Shown here: piece after piece, positions 31,975 to 41,707 of the stretch
Position numbering within the stretch: position 1 is the stretch's first letter
Layout: each line of letters opens with the position of its first letter
Assembly: GCA_965223735.1 (NCBI GenBank)
Contig: OZ245010.1
Span: forward strand, 1 to 64,000
Direction of reading: 5' to 3'
Source: CAYFZO01 sp965223735
Lineage (GTDB): Bacteria > Pseudomonadota > Gammaproteobacteria > Poriferisulfidales > Oxydemutatoraceae
Length of the DNA: 64,000 nucleotides
Made by a program: the position numbers and the translations under genes
The notes under the pieces: model-generated
What the model was told of the DNA's origin: nothing
The model's input: the letters and a program-made list of their open reading frames with translations, nothing else
Database searches by the model: none

Positions 31975-33384
31975 TTATTTACGCCGACTGATCGAGGCGT
32001 ACGCTCTTTTCAAAGTATCAAGTTTTGCGAGCATCGGGGAGGCGGCCTGCTTGAAGCGCGCCATCTCGCTTTTCGGCAGAGATTTGGAGTCAGGCAGTTT
32101 TACGGTCAGCGGGTTTTTATGCACGTTGTTGACGCGGAACTCGTAATGCAGGTGAGGGCCGGTCGCAAAACCGGTTATGCCGACATAGCCGATGGTCTGC
32201 CCTTGGCGGACTCTGGTATTGCGGCGCTGCCCCCGCGCGAACTTCGACAGGTGGGCGTACAGCGTCGAGTATTTCAGGCCGTGCCTGACGATGACCACGT
32301 TGCCGTAGCCCGGCTTTTTGCCCCGGAAGATGATCCTGCCGTCCCCCGACGAACGCACCGGTGTGCCGGTGGGGGCGGCGTAATCAACGCCCTGGTGCGG
32401 GCGCACGGTCTTGAATATCGGGTGCAGCCGGCTGGAGTTGAAATACGAACTGATCCGCCTGTATTCGATCGGGTTTCTGAGAAACGGCTTGCGCATGTTT
32501 TTGCCGTCGGGTGAAAAGTAATCTGATCTGCCGTTGGCGCCCGTGTAGCGGATCGCGCGGTAGGTTTTTCCGTTGTTCATGAACTCGATTGCCAGAACGG
32601 TACCGTCGCGTAGTTTTTCCCCGTCGAGATATTCTTCCTCATACACGACCGAAAACTGATCGCCCTGCCGCACGTCGAGTACGAAGTCGAGGTCCCACCC
32701 CAGAATGTTGGCCATCTCAATGATCACCTTGTCCGGCAGCCCCGCTTCAAGACCGGCCTGATAGAAGGAGTTCCTGATCGTGCCGAAGGCGTATGCCTCC
32801 TGCTTTTCGGTTTGCAAGGTCCGGCTTGTGACGGCGTATTTTTCGCCTTCGAGCGTAATCTCCAGGTGTTCCGTCGGACTGAGTTCATAGACCAGCGAGA
32901 TCAGTTTGTTGTTTTCAATCTCAAGGTGCATCGGGTTGTCCGGTTTGAGATTGAGCAAAGGCATGATCTGTTTTTTCACCCGCAGTAAAGCGCCCAGTGC
33001 GGAGTGAACGCTGGCGCGGTCGAGGATGCCGGATAATGTGTCGCCGCGGTTGATGATGATCGTCTTGCGGTCGGTATTCGCGTCTTTGAGCGGCGGAATG
33101 TCGATGTTTTCAGTCAGTAAGACGGTGGCGCGGTCGAGCAGGAACCAGTTTGACTGTGGCGGCTCCCGGCGGCCGGGCGCCGCGACGGCGACGGCGGTCG
33201 GCGCGGCTTCCGCAGGTGCGGTGGCCGCGGCTGTCTGCGGAGCCGCTTCCGGGGGCGCCACCGGCCTGACCGCCGGGATCTGGCGCGCATTTGCCATCAG
33301 CACGAACACCACCAGCGCGACGAGCAACAACAAACTCCAGCGGAGCTTGAGTACCTGGATATATGTCGGGCGTTTTGAATGCAT
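31975..33384 (-). CDS. mepM: M23-family peptidoglycan DD-endopeptidase (MepM-like)
   Basis: The 469-residue protein cuts peptide cross-links in peptidoglycan, allowing wall expansion. An N-terminal anchor (about residues 12-30, LRWSLLLLVALVVFVLMANA) is followed by an Ala/Pro-rich spacer and a LysM/OapA-like region (GDTLSGILDRASV). The C-terminal LytM zinc-peptidase domain has HQGVDYAAP (near 329) and GPHLHYEF (near 411), which carry the metal ligands and catalytic His. It is divergent from tyrS and followed by anmK, the order found in Pseudomonas. Confidence 0.92.
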   Translation of the reverse strand: MHSKRPTYIQVLKLRWSLLLLVALVVFVLMANARQIPAVRPVAPPEAAPQTAAATAPAEAAPTAVAVAAPGRREPPQSNWFLLDRATVLLTENIDIPPLKDANTDRKTIIINRGDTLSGILDRASVHSALGALLRVKKQIMPLLNLKPDNPMHLEIENNKLISLVYELSPTEHLEITLEGEKYAVTSRTLQTEKQEAYAFGTIRNSFYQAGLEAGLPDKVIIEMANILGWDLDFVLDVRQGDQFSVVYEEEYLDGEKLRDGTVLAIEFMNNGKTYRAIRYTGANGRSDYFSPDGKNMRKPFLRNPIEYRRISSYFNSSRLHPIFKTVRPHQGVDYAAPTGTPVRSSGDGRIIFRGKKPGYGNVVIVRHGLKYSTLYAHLSKFARGQRRNTRVRQGQTIGYVGITGFATGPHLHYEFRVNNVHKNPLTVKLPDSKSLPKSEMARFKQAASPMLAKLDTLKRAYASISRRK

Positions 33385-33548
33385 GGTCGAGGTTTTTCGC
33401 CGACGCGATTTCGGCTATTATGCCAAAATCAAACGGGTGAGCCAAAACCACGTATCGGGAAGCAGTGTCCATGTCCGACTTGCTCCAAATCAGAAGTGAA
33501 CAAAGGTAGAGGAGCCAAGGGCGCGGTCGTCGTGCCGTCGGGGCGTCT

Positions 33549-34754
33549 GTGAAGGCATCATCGTCCGGCAATCTCGAGGAACTGGTCCGGGGCGTCGAAG
33601 AGATCGTTCAGCGCGGGGAACTCGAGGAGCGGCTGCGCGAAGGGCGGGCGCTGGTGGTCAAGGCCGGTTTTGACCCGACCGCGCCGGACCTGCATCTCGG
33701 GCATACGGTGGTGATCAACAAGCTGCGCGAGTTTCAAAGGCAGGGGCATACGGTCAAGTTCCTGATCGGCGACTTCACCGGCACGATCGGCGACCCCAGC
33801 GAGCGCAGCGCGATGCGTGTGCCGCTGACGGCAGAGGAGGTTAAGGAGAACGCGAAGACCTACGAAGATCAGATCTATAAGATCCTGGACCCCGACAGGA
33901 CTGAGATCTGTTTCAACTCCGAGTGGATGTCGGGCATGGGTTCTCAGGAACTGGTCAGGCTTGCGTCGAAATACACCGTCGCGCGAATGCTCGAGCGCGA
34001 CGACTTCAGCAGGCGTTATGCCGACGGGCAGCCGATCGCAGTGCACGAGTTCCTGTATCCGCTGGTACAGGGTTACGATTCGGTGGTGATGAAGGCCGAC
34101 GTCGAACTCGGCGGCACCGACCAGAAATTCAACCTGCTGGTCGGGCGAAAATTGCAGAAAGACTATGGCCAGGCGCCGCAGATCATCATGACCATGCCGA
34201 TCCTCGAGGGGCTTGACGGCACGCGGAAGATGTCAAAGTCGCTCGGCAACTATATCGGCATCGGCGACCCCGCAAATGAAGTGTTCGGCAAGATCATGTC
34301 GGTGTCGGACGATCTGATGTGGCGTTACTACGAGTTGTTGAGTTTCAAGTCAAAAGTTGAGATCGCGGAACTCAGGCAGGCGGACAATCCGCGCGACGCG
34401 AAGGTTGCGCTGGCGGTTGAGATTGTCACGCGCTTTCATGGCGGCAGAGAGGCCGGGACCGCGGCGCGGGATTTTGATATACGTTTCCGTCAGGGTGGCG
34501 TTCCCGACGAGTTGGAGGTGCGCGAGTTTGAGGCTGGCGATGACGGCCTGCCGCTGGTCAAGTTGCTGAAGTCAGCGGGTTTGACGCCTTCGACTGCCGA
34601 GGCGATCCGCATGATCGTGCAGGGGGCGGTGCGGGTGGACGGGACGCGCGTCGGGGACCGTGGCCTCAGACTTGCCGCCGGCGGCAAGCATGTCGTGCAG
34701 GTCGGGAAACGGCGCTTTTGCCGTATCGTCATCAAGCCGGGACACGCCGATTGA
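33549..34754 (+). CDS. tyrS: Tyrosyl-tRNA synthetase
   Basis: The enzyme charges tRNA-Tyr. The 401-residue protein has the class I signature in the form HLGH (PTAPDLHLGHTVVINKL) and KMSKS in TRKMSKSLGNYIG, followed by a C-terminal S4 RNA-binding domain (LLKSAGLTPSTAEAIRMI onward). The sequence between the motifs resembles the TyrS/TyrZ form common in Pseudomonas and Gram-positives rather than E. coli TyrS. The start codon is GTG. It is transcribed away from the M23 gene and convergent with zapD. Confidence 0.96.
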   Translation: MKASSSGNLEELVRGVEEIVQRGELEERLREGRALVVKAGFDPTAPDLHLGHTVVINKLREFQRQGHTVKFLIGDFTGTIGDPSERSAMRVPLTAEEVKENAKTYEDQIYKILDPDRTEICFNSEWMSGMGSQELVRLASKYTVARMLERDDFSRRYADGQPIAVHEFLYPLVQGYDSVVMKADVELGGTDQKFNLLVGRKLQKDYGQAPQIIMTMPILEGLDGTRKMSKSLGNYIGIGDPANEVFGKIMSVSDDLMWRYYELLSFKSKVEIAELRQADNPRDAKVALAVEIVTRFHGGREAGTAARDFDIRFRQGGVPDELEVREFEAGDDGLPLVKLLKSAGLTPSTAEAIRMIVQGAVRVDGTRVGDRGLRLAAGGKHVVQVGKRRFCRIVIKPGHAD

Positions 34755-34886
34755 CATGAACGAACAGGACGCACTCATTATCTTCAGCCGATGATCTCTG
34801 ATCAATATAAATGGTATCTTTGCTCGTATGCCTAAATGCGTCGGCTCCGGTGTAGAGAGCTGCATGACCAAGCATTGGTTTCGCTT

Positions 34887-35654
34887 TTACAACATACAGC
34901 GCGCAAGTTCAAACTGGATGTCCTTCTGTGTCTGGCAGGGGCGCGTGTCGAGTTTGTCGATCTCGAAGAAATAGACGGTGAAGTGGCGCGGCCCGGAACT
35001 GACCTCGGGGTAGATCGTCGGGGTGGTTTCGGTCGCGATCCTGATCAGGCAATAAGAGCGCTTGTGAGGTGGAAAATCGTTGATATAACAACCTCTTTCA
35101 GCGGTCTCCCGCGAGAATTCGGCGCTCATGCGGGTTAGCGACAGGGTGCTTTCGAGCGCCGCCTTGAGTTGGCGGAACGGCTTGAACCAGCCCTCGATCT
35201 CCTCAAACTTTTTGTCGTCGCTGAAGTGCAGCCACGCGTGCAGTTGTGGCAGATCAAAGTTGCAGGTGCCTCCCGGAATGCCGAGCCTGAGTTTCGCCGA
35301 GTTCAGGAAGTGATTGTTCATGTAATCCGACATCGGTAATTTGAAGTCGTCCAGGGATTTTATCATCTCCTGTTTTTCCTCCACGACCTGCGCCAGCTTG
35401 TCCTGATCGACCGGTGAGCTGTCTGAGAATTTCTGCAATTCCTGTTCCTGCCACCTGATGTGGAGCAGCAATTCACTTTTGATGTCGCTGTGGCGTACCA
35501 GTTCGAGAAGCTGGTGCAGTACCCGGATGGTTCCGAGCGGGTTGGCGCGCCCGTTCATCGAGGACTCGATTCTCTTGATCAGGTACTCAAAGCGCAGAAA
35601 AGACCGCACCCGGCTGGTAATCGGGAACTCATAGATGATGCGTGGTCCGCTCAT
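34887..35654 (-). CDS. zapD: Cell division protein ZapD
   Basis: ZapD binds the FtsZ C-terminus and bundles protofilaments in the cytoplasm. The 255-residue sequence begins IIYEFPITSRVRSFLRFEYL, a hallmark of the family. It contains a long helical region and the beta-domain segment IPGGTCNFDLPQLHAWLH. Its ATG overlaps the coaE stop by 4 bp, indicating coupling. zapD after coaE and pilD is standard in gammaproteobacteria, but the small zinc protein YacG usually encoded nearby is not seen here. Confidence 0.95.
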   Translation of the reverse strand: MSGPRIIYEFPITSRVRSFLRFEYLIKRIESSMNGRANPLGTIRVLHQLLELVRHSDIKSELLLHIRWQEQELQKFSDSSPVDQDKLAQVVEEKQEMIKSLDDFKLPMSDYMNNHFLNSAKLRLGIPGGTCNFDLPQLHAWLHFSDDKKFEEIEGWFKPFRQLKAALESTLSLTRMSAEFSRETAERGCYINDFPPHKRSYCLIRIATETTPTIYPEVSSGPRHFTVYFFEIDKLDTRPCQTQKDIQFELARCML

Positions 35655-36256
35655 GTCCGTTCGGCCGCCGCGCGGCTCATCAGGGTCCCGTGCAGCGTGG
35701 CCAGTTTTTTCCTTAATGCGTCCTTATCCCCGCTATTATCAATAACAATGTCGGCTGCCGCCAGCCTTTGCTCGCGCGACGCCTGTTTTTCAATGATTGC
35801 AAGAGTTTCCGCGGGGTTGAATCCGCTTCTTTTACCGACGCGCTCGATCTGCGCCGACTCCGGACAGTCGAGCACCACCGTGATGTCGGACAGTTCCGGT
35901 ATGTTGTTTTCCACCAGCAGGGGGATGCTGACGACGCAGTACGGCGTCTGCAGTTCGGCGACGGCGCTTTTGATCTTCTCCTTCACCGCCGGGTGCAGAA
36001 TGTCTTCGAGTTGCTTTCTTTTGGCGTCGTCGGAGAACACGATGCGTCGGAGCGTGTCGCGCCTGAGTGCGCCAGAGGCGTCGGTGACATCGTCCCCGAA
36101 AGCGGCGCGGATGGCGTCGAGATGAAGGCTGCCGGGCGCGGTCAGTTCGCGGGCGATCCGGTCGGCGTCGATGATCGGCGCCCCGAACGACGCGAATATC
36201 TCACACGCCAGGCTTTTGCCTGATCCGATGCCGCCGGTGAGTCCCACTTTGATCAT
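35651..36256 (-). CDS. coaE: Dephospho-CoA kinase
   Basis: CoaE phosphorylates dephospho-CoA in the last step of coenzyme A synthesis. The 201-residue protein has the P-loop GLTGGIGSGKS at residues 6-16, then IIDADRIAREL and CVVSIPLLVEN, all family signatures. It is in the pilA-pilC-pilD-coaE-zapD string, 39 bp after pilD, and overlaps zapD. Confidence 0.96.
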   Translation of the reverse strand: MIKVGLTGGIGSGKSLACEIFASFGAPIIDADRIARELTAPGSLHLDAIRAAFGDDVTDASGALRRDTLRRIVFSDDAKRKQLEDILHPAVKEKIKSAVAELQTPYCVVSIPLLVENNIPELSDITVVLDCPESAQIERVGKRSGFNPAETLAIIEKQASREQRLAAADIVIDNSGDKDALRKKLATLHGTLMSRAAAERT

Positions 36257-36295
36257 TGTCGGTGTGCCGGATGAATGTTTACGCCGTTCTTCCGG

Positions 36296-37159
36296 TTAAA
36301 ACAGCGTCGGAAGAGTCCATTGATAGATGAAAGCATAGATGAAAAACAGCCAGCCTGCTGCCGACAGGTACGGCCCGAAGGGCACGCGATCGTTTTTTTT
36401 CATTCTGCGCGCTGCGAGCAGCGCCGCGCTGACCACAAGCCCCGCGACGGAGGCCGTGAGCACGACGAAGGGCAGGGGCTGCCAGCCACACCAGGCGCCG
36501 ATTGCGGCGAGCAGCTTCATATCGCCGTATCCGAGACCCTCGCGCCTCGTCGCCAGCCGCATACCGTGGTAAACCAACCACAGCGTGGCATACCCCGCGG
36601 CGGCGCCGAGTATGGCGGACGTCGCGTCGGTGAACAACCCGAAGGCGTTGGCGGCTAGGCCGCCCCATAGCAGGCTCAGGGTAAGTTCGTCGGGCAGCAG
36701 TTGCTCGTTGTAATCAATGAATGATAAAGCGATCAGGGTCCAACTGAACAGCAATGCGGCGAGGCATTGAACGCTGACGCCGAAGTACGCGACGATGGTC
36801 GCCGAGACGAACAGCGTGAGGAGTTCAACCGCGGGGTACTGTCCGCTGATCTGCGCTTTACAAAAGCCGCAGCGTCCGCGCAGCAGGAGGTAGCTCAGAA
36901 TCGGTATTTTGTGCCATGTCCTGAGCGCCTTCCCGCACGAGAGACAGTATGAAGGTGGCAGTGCGAGTGACAGCGGTGTTTCGCTTTCGGCGACCACGCT
37001 TTCGTCGGCGTCGGGCGCCGGGTCGTATTCGCTGCGCAGGTGGCGTTCGAGGATTGCCGGCAGGCGCCGGATCACGACGTTCAGGAAACTGCCGACTACA
37101 AGTCCCAGCACGCCGGCGGCGCCCAGCAGGGTTGCGGATGAAAGGACAGTATCTACCAT
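36296..37159 (-). CDS. pilD: Prepilin peptidase / N-methyltransferase
   Basis: PilD removes the leader of type IV prepilins and methylates the new N-terminal residue in the inner membrane. The 287-residue protein has paired cysteines C72/C75 and C97/C100 of the methyltransferase zinc site. The two catalytic Asp residues lie in FIDYNEQLLPDE and GYGDMKLLAAIG, and there are about seven hydrophobic segments. Between residues 42 and 62 it has an acidic insertion. It is 53 bp downstream of pilC and precedes coaE. Confidence 0.95.
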   Translation of the reverse strand: MVDTVLSSATLLGAAGVLGLVVGSFLNVVIRRLPAILERHLRSEYDPAPDADESVVAESETPLSLALPPSYCLSCGKALRTWHKIPILSYLLLRGRCGFCKAQISGQYPAVELLTLFVSATIVAYFGVSVQCLAALLFSWTLIALSFIDYNEQLLPDELTLSLLWGGLAANAFGLFTDATSAILGAAAGYATLWLVYHGMRLATRREGLGYGDMKLLAAIGAWCGWQPLPFVVLTASVAGLVVSAALLAARRMKKNDRVPFGPYLSAAGWLFFIYAFIYQWTLPTLF

Positions 37160-37212
37160 GGCGGAAGCTTGCGCTGCATTGAGGCACCCGGCGCCAATGT
37201 TCAGTGCCGAAA

Positions 37213-38412
37213 TTATAAGACATAACCGAGATTGAACAGCGGCAGGTACATCGCGATGACCAGTGCGCCGATGATCAACGAGAGTGCGGCGACCAGCAAG
37301 GGTTCAAACAGTTTGACGAGTTTGTCGGTGGTGTTTTCCAGTGCTTCATCGTAAAACTGCTCAATCCGCTCGAATGCCTGCTCGAGCGAGCCGCTGTTTT
37401 CGCCGATGCGGGTGGTTTGTACGATGAAGGGCGAAAAGAACCGGGTGGCGGCGAGCGCCTCGTTCAAGCTCAGGCCGTGGCTGACGCTTTCGCAGACGTG
37501 CTCGAGCGCGGTGCAGTAATGCAGGTGCGTGCCGCTCGTCGCCAGCCAGTTCAGTGCTTCACCCAGCGGCATTCCGGCGCGGTAGATCAGGTTCATGTCG
37601 GCTGCAAATTGGCGATAGAAGCGGACGTGCAGCAGGTGTCCGGCGAGCGGCAGGCGCAGTTGTACGTATTCCAGCCCGCGCCGCAGCCGCGGGCTGGCGC
37701 GTTGCAGGGCGAACAGGGCGCCGACCGCCGCCGCCGGCCACACGACCATCGACAGGCCGTGCGCGATCACGAACTCGGAGAACGCGATGATCGCGAGCGT
37801 GTAGTTCGGTAGCGCTGCACCGAAGTCGGCGTAGATTTCGCTGAACTGGGGCACCACCCAGATCATCATCAGCAGTATCACGGTCGCCGAGACGAATACC
37901 AGCACCGCCGGGTACACCGCCGCCCGCGTCAACTGCGCCCGCGCCCGCACCGCTTTTTTGCGTTGTCTCAGCAGGCGTGCTAGCACTTCGTCAAACTTGC
38001 CGCTGCGCTCGCCGAGAGCCAGCGCCTGAAGGATGATCCGGTCGCCGCGTTTGAGAAAAGGCGCGATGCTTTCGGATAAAGGCAGGCCGGACTCAATGCT
38101 TTCGACAACGCCGCAGAAGATCGCTTCGAGTCGGCGTGAGGTCTTGTCCTGTCTGATCAGCGCGAGCGCGTCGAGGATCGGCACGCCCGCGGTCAGCAGC
38201 GACGCGAGTTGTTCGAGAAAGCGGTAGGCCGCCGGCGTTGTGAGGCGGGTCGCAAAGCGCCGCCTGCGCGCCCTGAGCAGCGTGACGCCGTCGCTGCTCA
38301 GGTGTTGCGACAGTGCCTGCGCGTCGTGCGCGGCCGCCCAACCGGCGCGCGGCAGGCCGTCGGCGCCGACGCCGCGCCAGCGGAACAGCGGCTTGTGCGG
38401 GCGTTCAGGCAC
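37213..38412 (-). CDS. pilC: Type IV pilus inner-membrane platform protein PilC
   Basis: PilC is the GspF-family membrane platform on which the pilus assembles. The 399-residue protein has two repeats of the GspF domain (FLEQLASLLTAGVPILDAL near residue 65 and FAADMNLIYRAGMPLGEAL near 268). Strong membrane helices lie near 168-190, 218-238 and 372-394, and LGERSGKFDEVL / IGENSGSLEQAF are the paired signature motifs. The start is GTG, 14 bp after pilA. The ATPase gene pilB normally sits between pilA and pilC and is missing here. Confidence 0.94.
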   Translation of the reverse strand: MPERPHKPLFRWRGVGADGLPRAGWAAAHDAQALSQHLSSDGVTLLRARRRRFATRLTTPAAYRFLEQLASLLTAGVPILDALALIRQDKTSRRLEAIFCGVVESIESGLPLSESIAPFLKRGDRIILQALALGERSGKFDEVLARLLRQRKKAVRARAQLTRAAVYPAVLVFVSATVILLMMIWVVPQFSEIYADFGAALPNYTLAIIAFSEFVIAHGLSMVVWPAAAVGALFALQRASPRLRRGLEYVQLRLPLAGHLLHVRFYRQFAADMNLIYRAGMPLGEALNWLATSGTHLHYCTALEHVCESVSHGLSLNEALAATRFFSPFIVQTTRIGENSGSLEQAFERIEQFYDEALENTTDKLVKLFEPLLVAALSLIIGALVIAMYLPLFNLGYVL

Positions 38413-38426
38413 GGCGCGGCGTCCGG

Positions 38427-38876
38427 TCAGCGGCAGTTGGCGGGCAGGTATTTCCTGTCAACGCCGTTTTCCGCCGCCGGCGCACAATCCCACTTGAGCA
38501 GCGCGCCGTTTTGGTCCGGCGTGGTCGCAATGACCAGTTTCTTGTCGCCCGCGTCGCCGCCGATGCGCGAGCTGAGCGTTACCGTGATCCGTCCGCCGTC
38601 ATCACTCCCGCTGTATTCGATGGATTTGATATAGTCGGTGCTGACGCTTTCCATGCCTGCTTCTTCAAGATTGCCCGGTAATCTGCCTTCGCTGATATAG
38701 TATTCGGTGATTGAGATCTTGGCGGACGCCGCCATATTCAATGCCTCGCTGATCTTGGCGCGGATCGTGTAATCCCGGTAGGTCGGAACCGCGATGGCTG
38801 CAAGGATGCTGATGACCGCCACCGCGATCATCAATTCGACCAGGGTGAAGCCTTTGTGTTGATTTTGTTTTTTCAT
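38427..38876 (-). CDS. pilA: Type IV major pilin (PilA-like)
   Basis: The 149-residue protein has a 9-residue leader ending in Gly, cleaved before Phe (KG/FTLVELMIAVAV), Glu5 of the mature form, and a hydrophobic assembly helix. A cysteine pair (in KWDCAP and LPANCR) closes the C-terminal disulfide loop, as in Pseudomonas and Neisseria pilins. It would be processed by the PilD encoded two genes downstream. It opens the pilA-pilC-pilD-coaE-zapD string and is divergent from nadE. Confidence 0.93.
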   Translation of the reverse strand: MKKQNQHKGFTLVELMIAVAVISILAAIAVPTYRDYTIRAKISEALNMAASAKISITEYYISEGRLPGNLEEAGMESVSTDYIKSIEYSGSDDGGRITVTLSSRIGGDAGDKKLVIATTPDQNGALLKWDCAPAAENGVDRKYLPANCR

Positions 38877-39046
38877 GGTCTTTTACCGGTTTGTTTGTTT
38901 GAATTTGCCGCCCGGATTTGCCGGGTGCGCGGGCTGATCCTAAAATGGGGGCTGTACGACAGGAGGAATGACCCGATGGGCGGATGGACATGCCGGATGG
39001 GCGGCGAAAAATACCGGCCGGCGGCGGCGGGCGAGGTTTTCAGGCC

Positions 39047-40705
39047 GTGAGCGACACGATCCGCATCGCCGCCGCGCAGTTGAATTTTCTGGTCGGCGAT
39101 ATCGCGGGGAACATCGGGAAGATGGTTGGGGCCGCGCAGGCGGCCGGCCGCGACGGCGCGGTGCTCGTCGTCTTTTCCGAATTGGCCGTGACCGGTTATC
39201 CGCCGGAAGACCTGTTGCTGCGGTCGGATTTTGTGGATGAAGCCGGACGCGCGCTCGTGCAGTTGGCGGCGCAATCGGCCGAGATCGCGCCCGGCGTTGG
39301 CATCGTCGTCGGCGCGCCGCGCCGCGCCGGCGGGCGGCTGTTCAACTCAGCCTTTTATCTGAGCAGCGGGAAAGTGCTCGCGCATTATGACAAGGTGGTG
39401 CTGCCCAATTACTCGGTATTCGACGAAAAACGTTATTTCGACGCAGGCGACAGCGCGTGCGTGATACAAGTCGGCGGTGTGCGCGCGGGACTGACCGTAT
39501 GCGAGGACATCTGGCGCGACGAAGGCCCCGCGGTGCGAGCTGAGAAAGCTGGCGCCGAAGTGTTGATCAATCTCAGCGCGTCGCCTTTTCACATCGGCAA
39601 AGTCGAGCAGCGCAGCGCGGTTTTGTGCGAGCGAGCGAGAGAGACCGGTTTGCCGATCGTGTATGTCAATCAGGTTGGCGGGCAGGATGAACTGGTGTTC
39701 GATGGTGATTCGCGCGTTGTCGCGGCCGACGGCGGCACGTTATGGTCGGCGCCGTTGTTTGGCGAGGCGGTGTGCTGCTTTGAATTGTCGCGGGGCGGGC
39801 GCATTGAGTGCGCGCACGCGCCGCGCGCTCCGGTCCCGCAGGTCGAGACGATCCGGCGCGCGCTGGTGACAGGGTTGCGCGACTATATCGTTAAGAACGA
39901 CTTCGAAGGTGCCGTGATCGGCCTGTCGGGCGGCGTTGATTCGGCGCTGACGCTTGTACTCACCGTCGAAGCCGTCGGCAGGCGGCGGGTGCACGCGGTG
40001 ATGATGCCGTCGCGCTATACCGCCGACATCAGCGTTGAGGACGCGCGCAAGCTGGCCGCGAACGTCGGTGTCAGCCTGCATGAGATCAGCATCGAACCGG
40101 TTTTTCAGGCGCTGGCGGGGCAACTCGAGGAGGTCTTTGCCGGCGCGCCGGCCGATGTGACCGAGGAGAATATGCAGGCGCGCGTGCGCGGCAATTTGTT
40201 GATGGCGATTGCCAACAAGCGCCGCCTTGCGGTGATCGTAACCGGCAACAAGAGCGAGATGGCAGTCGGTTACGCGACTTTGTATGGCGACATGGCGGGT
40301 GCGTATGCGCCGCTCAAAGACACGGTCAAGACGCGCGTGTATGAACTGGCCGAGTTCTGCAATCGTGAGCGCGAAGTAATCCCGGGGCGCGTGATTGAAA
40401 GGCCGCCCTCGGCCGAACTCGCACCGGGGCAGGTTGATCAGGACAGCCTGCCGCCGTACGAGACGCTTGACGCGATCATCGAGGAATTCATCGAGGCGGA
40501 TGCGTCTTACGAAGACATGGTCGGGCGCGGGTTTCCGGAGGACACGGTGCGGCAGGTGCAGGACCGGGTGCTGAGGAACGAATACAAGCGTCGGCAGGCG
40601 CCGCCCGGCGTCAGAATCACCGGCAGGGCGTTCGGCAGGGACCGGCGCTATCCGGTGACTTCCGGCTTCAACCCGCGGATCGATCTGAAAGGGCGGCGCC
40701 GCTGA
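39047..40705 (+). CDS. nadE: Glutamine-dependent NAD+ synthetase
   Basis: NadE amidates nicotinic acid adenine dinucleotide to NAD+, using ammonia from glutamine. The 552-residue protein joins an N-terminal nitrilase-type glutaminase (Glu in FSELAVTGYPPEDL, Lys in YDKVVLPNYSVFDE, Cys in VCEDIW) to a C-terminal synthetase with the ATP motif GLSGGVDSAL near residue 293. I place the start at the GTG at 39047 (VSDTIRIAAAQLNF), because the 21 codons before it are Gly/Arg-rich and lie outside the family's start. It converges with bamD. Confidence 0.94.
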   Translation: MSDTIRIAAAQLNFLVGDIAGNIGKMVGAAQAAGRDGAVLVVFSELAVTGYPPEDLLLRSDFVDEAGRALVQLAAQSAEIAPGVGIVVGAPRRAGGRLFNSAFYLSSGKVLAHYDKVVLPNYSVFDEKRYFDAGDSACVIQVGGVRAGLTVCEDIWRDEGPAVRAEKAGAEVLINLSASPFHIGKVEQRSAVLCERARETGLPIVYVNQVGGQDELVFDGDSRVVAADGGTLWSAPLFGEAVCCFELSRGGRIECAHAPRAPVPQVETIRRALVTGLRDYIVKNDFEGAVIGLSGGVDSALTLVLTVEAVGRRRVHAVMMPSRYTADISVEDARKLAANVGVSLHEISIEPVFQALAGQLEEVFAGAPADVTEENMQARVRGNLLMAIANKRRLAVIVTGNKSEMAVGYATLYGDMAGAYAPLKDTVKTRVYELAEFCNREREVIPGRVIERPPSAELAPGQVDQDSLPPYETLDAIIEEFIEADASYEDMVGRGFPEDTVRQVQDRVLRNEYKRRQAPPGVRITGRAFGRDRRYPVTSGFNPRIDLKGRRR

Positions 40706-40717
40706 GCGCCACCGCCG

Positions 40718-41578
40718 TTAATAACGCGGCTTCAGGCGCAGGCGTTCGAGCAGGGTGTCGGTCAGGTCTTTGAGGTTTGAAATCCAGTTCTTTCGGTCTT
40801 TCTCGGACACCCGGCCGAGTCTGCCGCGTGTTCGCACGAAGCCGGGGTAGTTCCGATCGAGTACTTCGAGCGTGTCGTGAGCGAGGTCGGAGGAGCCGGT
40901 GCGGCGATATGCTTCGGCAAGCAGTATCAGCGCTTCCGGCGTGTGCTGGGCACCCTGATAGTATTCAAGAACGTATTTGCAGCGGTTGATCGTCGCGACG
41001 TAGGCTCGGCGCCGCATATAGTAGTCGGCGATGCGGATTTCGTGCACCGCCAGCATGTTTCTGAGTGCGACAATCCGCAGCCAGGCGTCGTCTCTGTAGC
41101 GGCTTTCTGGGTAGTTCTGCCACAAGTGCTTGAACGTGGCGAAGGCCTTTATCATCGGCGTCTGATCCTTGTTCGTCCGGTCTCTTTTCAATACCCAGTT
41201 GATCGGGCCCTGCGCGTAGTTGTAGTAGGTGAGTCCCTTGAGATAATGGACGTAATCAATGTTGTGATGGTCGGGGTTGAGTTTGATGAACTGGTCGAGA
41301 ATCGCGAGTGCTTCTTCGTGCTGGTAGCTTTTGTAGTGCGCGTAGGCCTGTTCAATCGCCGCGTTCTGCGCGTACGGGCTGAACGGGAAGGACGTTTCGA
41401 GTTGCTTGTAATTTTCGAGGGCGGAGGCGTAATGGCGCTGTTGCAATGCGCTTTTTGCGCGCGAGTATAAGTCCTTCGCCTGCTGTTTTTCGTCCTTTTC
41501 GCCGCCGAGCCAGGCGCAACCGGCCATACACACCGCGAGCAGCGTCACGGCGATGCATCGGTTTATCGGCTCGGACAT
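40718..41578 (-). CDS. bamD: Outer-membrane assembly lipoprotein BamD
   Basis: BamD is the essential lipoprotein of the Bam complex that inserts outer-membrane proteins. The 286-residue product has a signal peptide with lipobox CMAGC, making Cys21 the lipidated residue, followed by five TPR-like repeats (YSRAKSALQQRHYASALENY, LPY-type segment SFPFSPYAQNAA). The ATG at 41578 is chosen because it places the lipobox correctly; the open frame extends much further upstream but antisense to rluD. It is divergent from rluD, as in many proteobacteria. Confidence 0.94.
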   Translation of the reverse strand: MSEPINRCIAVTLLAVCMAGCAWLGGEKDEKQQAKDLYSRAKSALQQRHYASALENYKQLETSFPFSPYAQNAAIEQAYAHYKSYQHEEALAILDQFIKLNPDHHNIDYVHYLKGLTYYNYAQGPINWVLKRDRTNKDQTPMIKAFATFKHLWQNYPESRYRDDAWLRIVALRNMLAVHEIRIADYYMRRRAYVATINRCKYVLEYYQGAQHTPEALILLAEAYRRTGSSDLAHDTLEVLDRNYPGFVRTRGRLGRVSEKDRKNWISNLKDLTDTLLERLRLKPRY

Positions 41579-41707
41579 GTCGGCAACGGCGCGGGGGTTT
41601 GTGTAACTGCGCCCGGGCATGGCGTTATGTGTAAAATCGGCGTCTGGCATGAGGCGGATTATAGCCCGTCCGGCATGGTTGTTTTCATCAACTCCCCGGT
41701 TTGAAAG

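Noticed and set aside
34828..34980. Short plus-strand frame starting MPKCVGSG near the end of tyrS
   Set aside because: It runs antisense into zapD and has no ribosome site or similarity.
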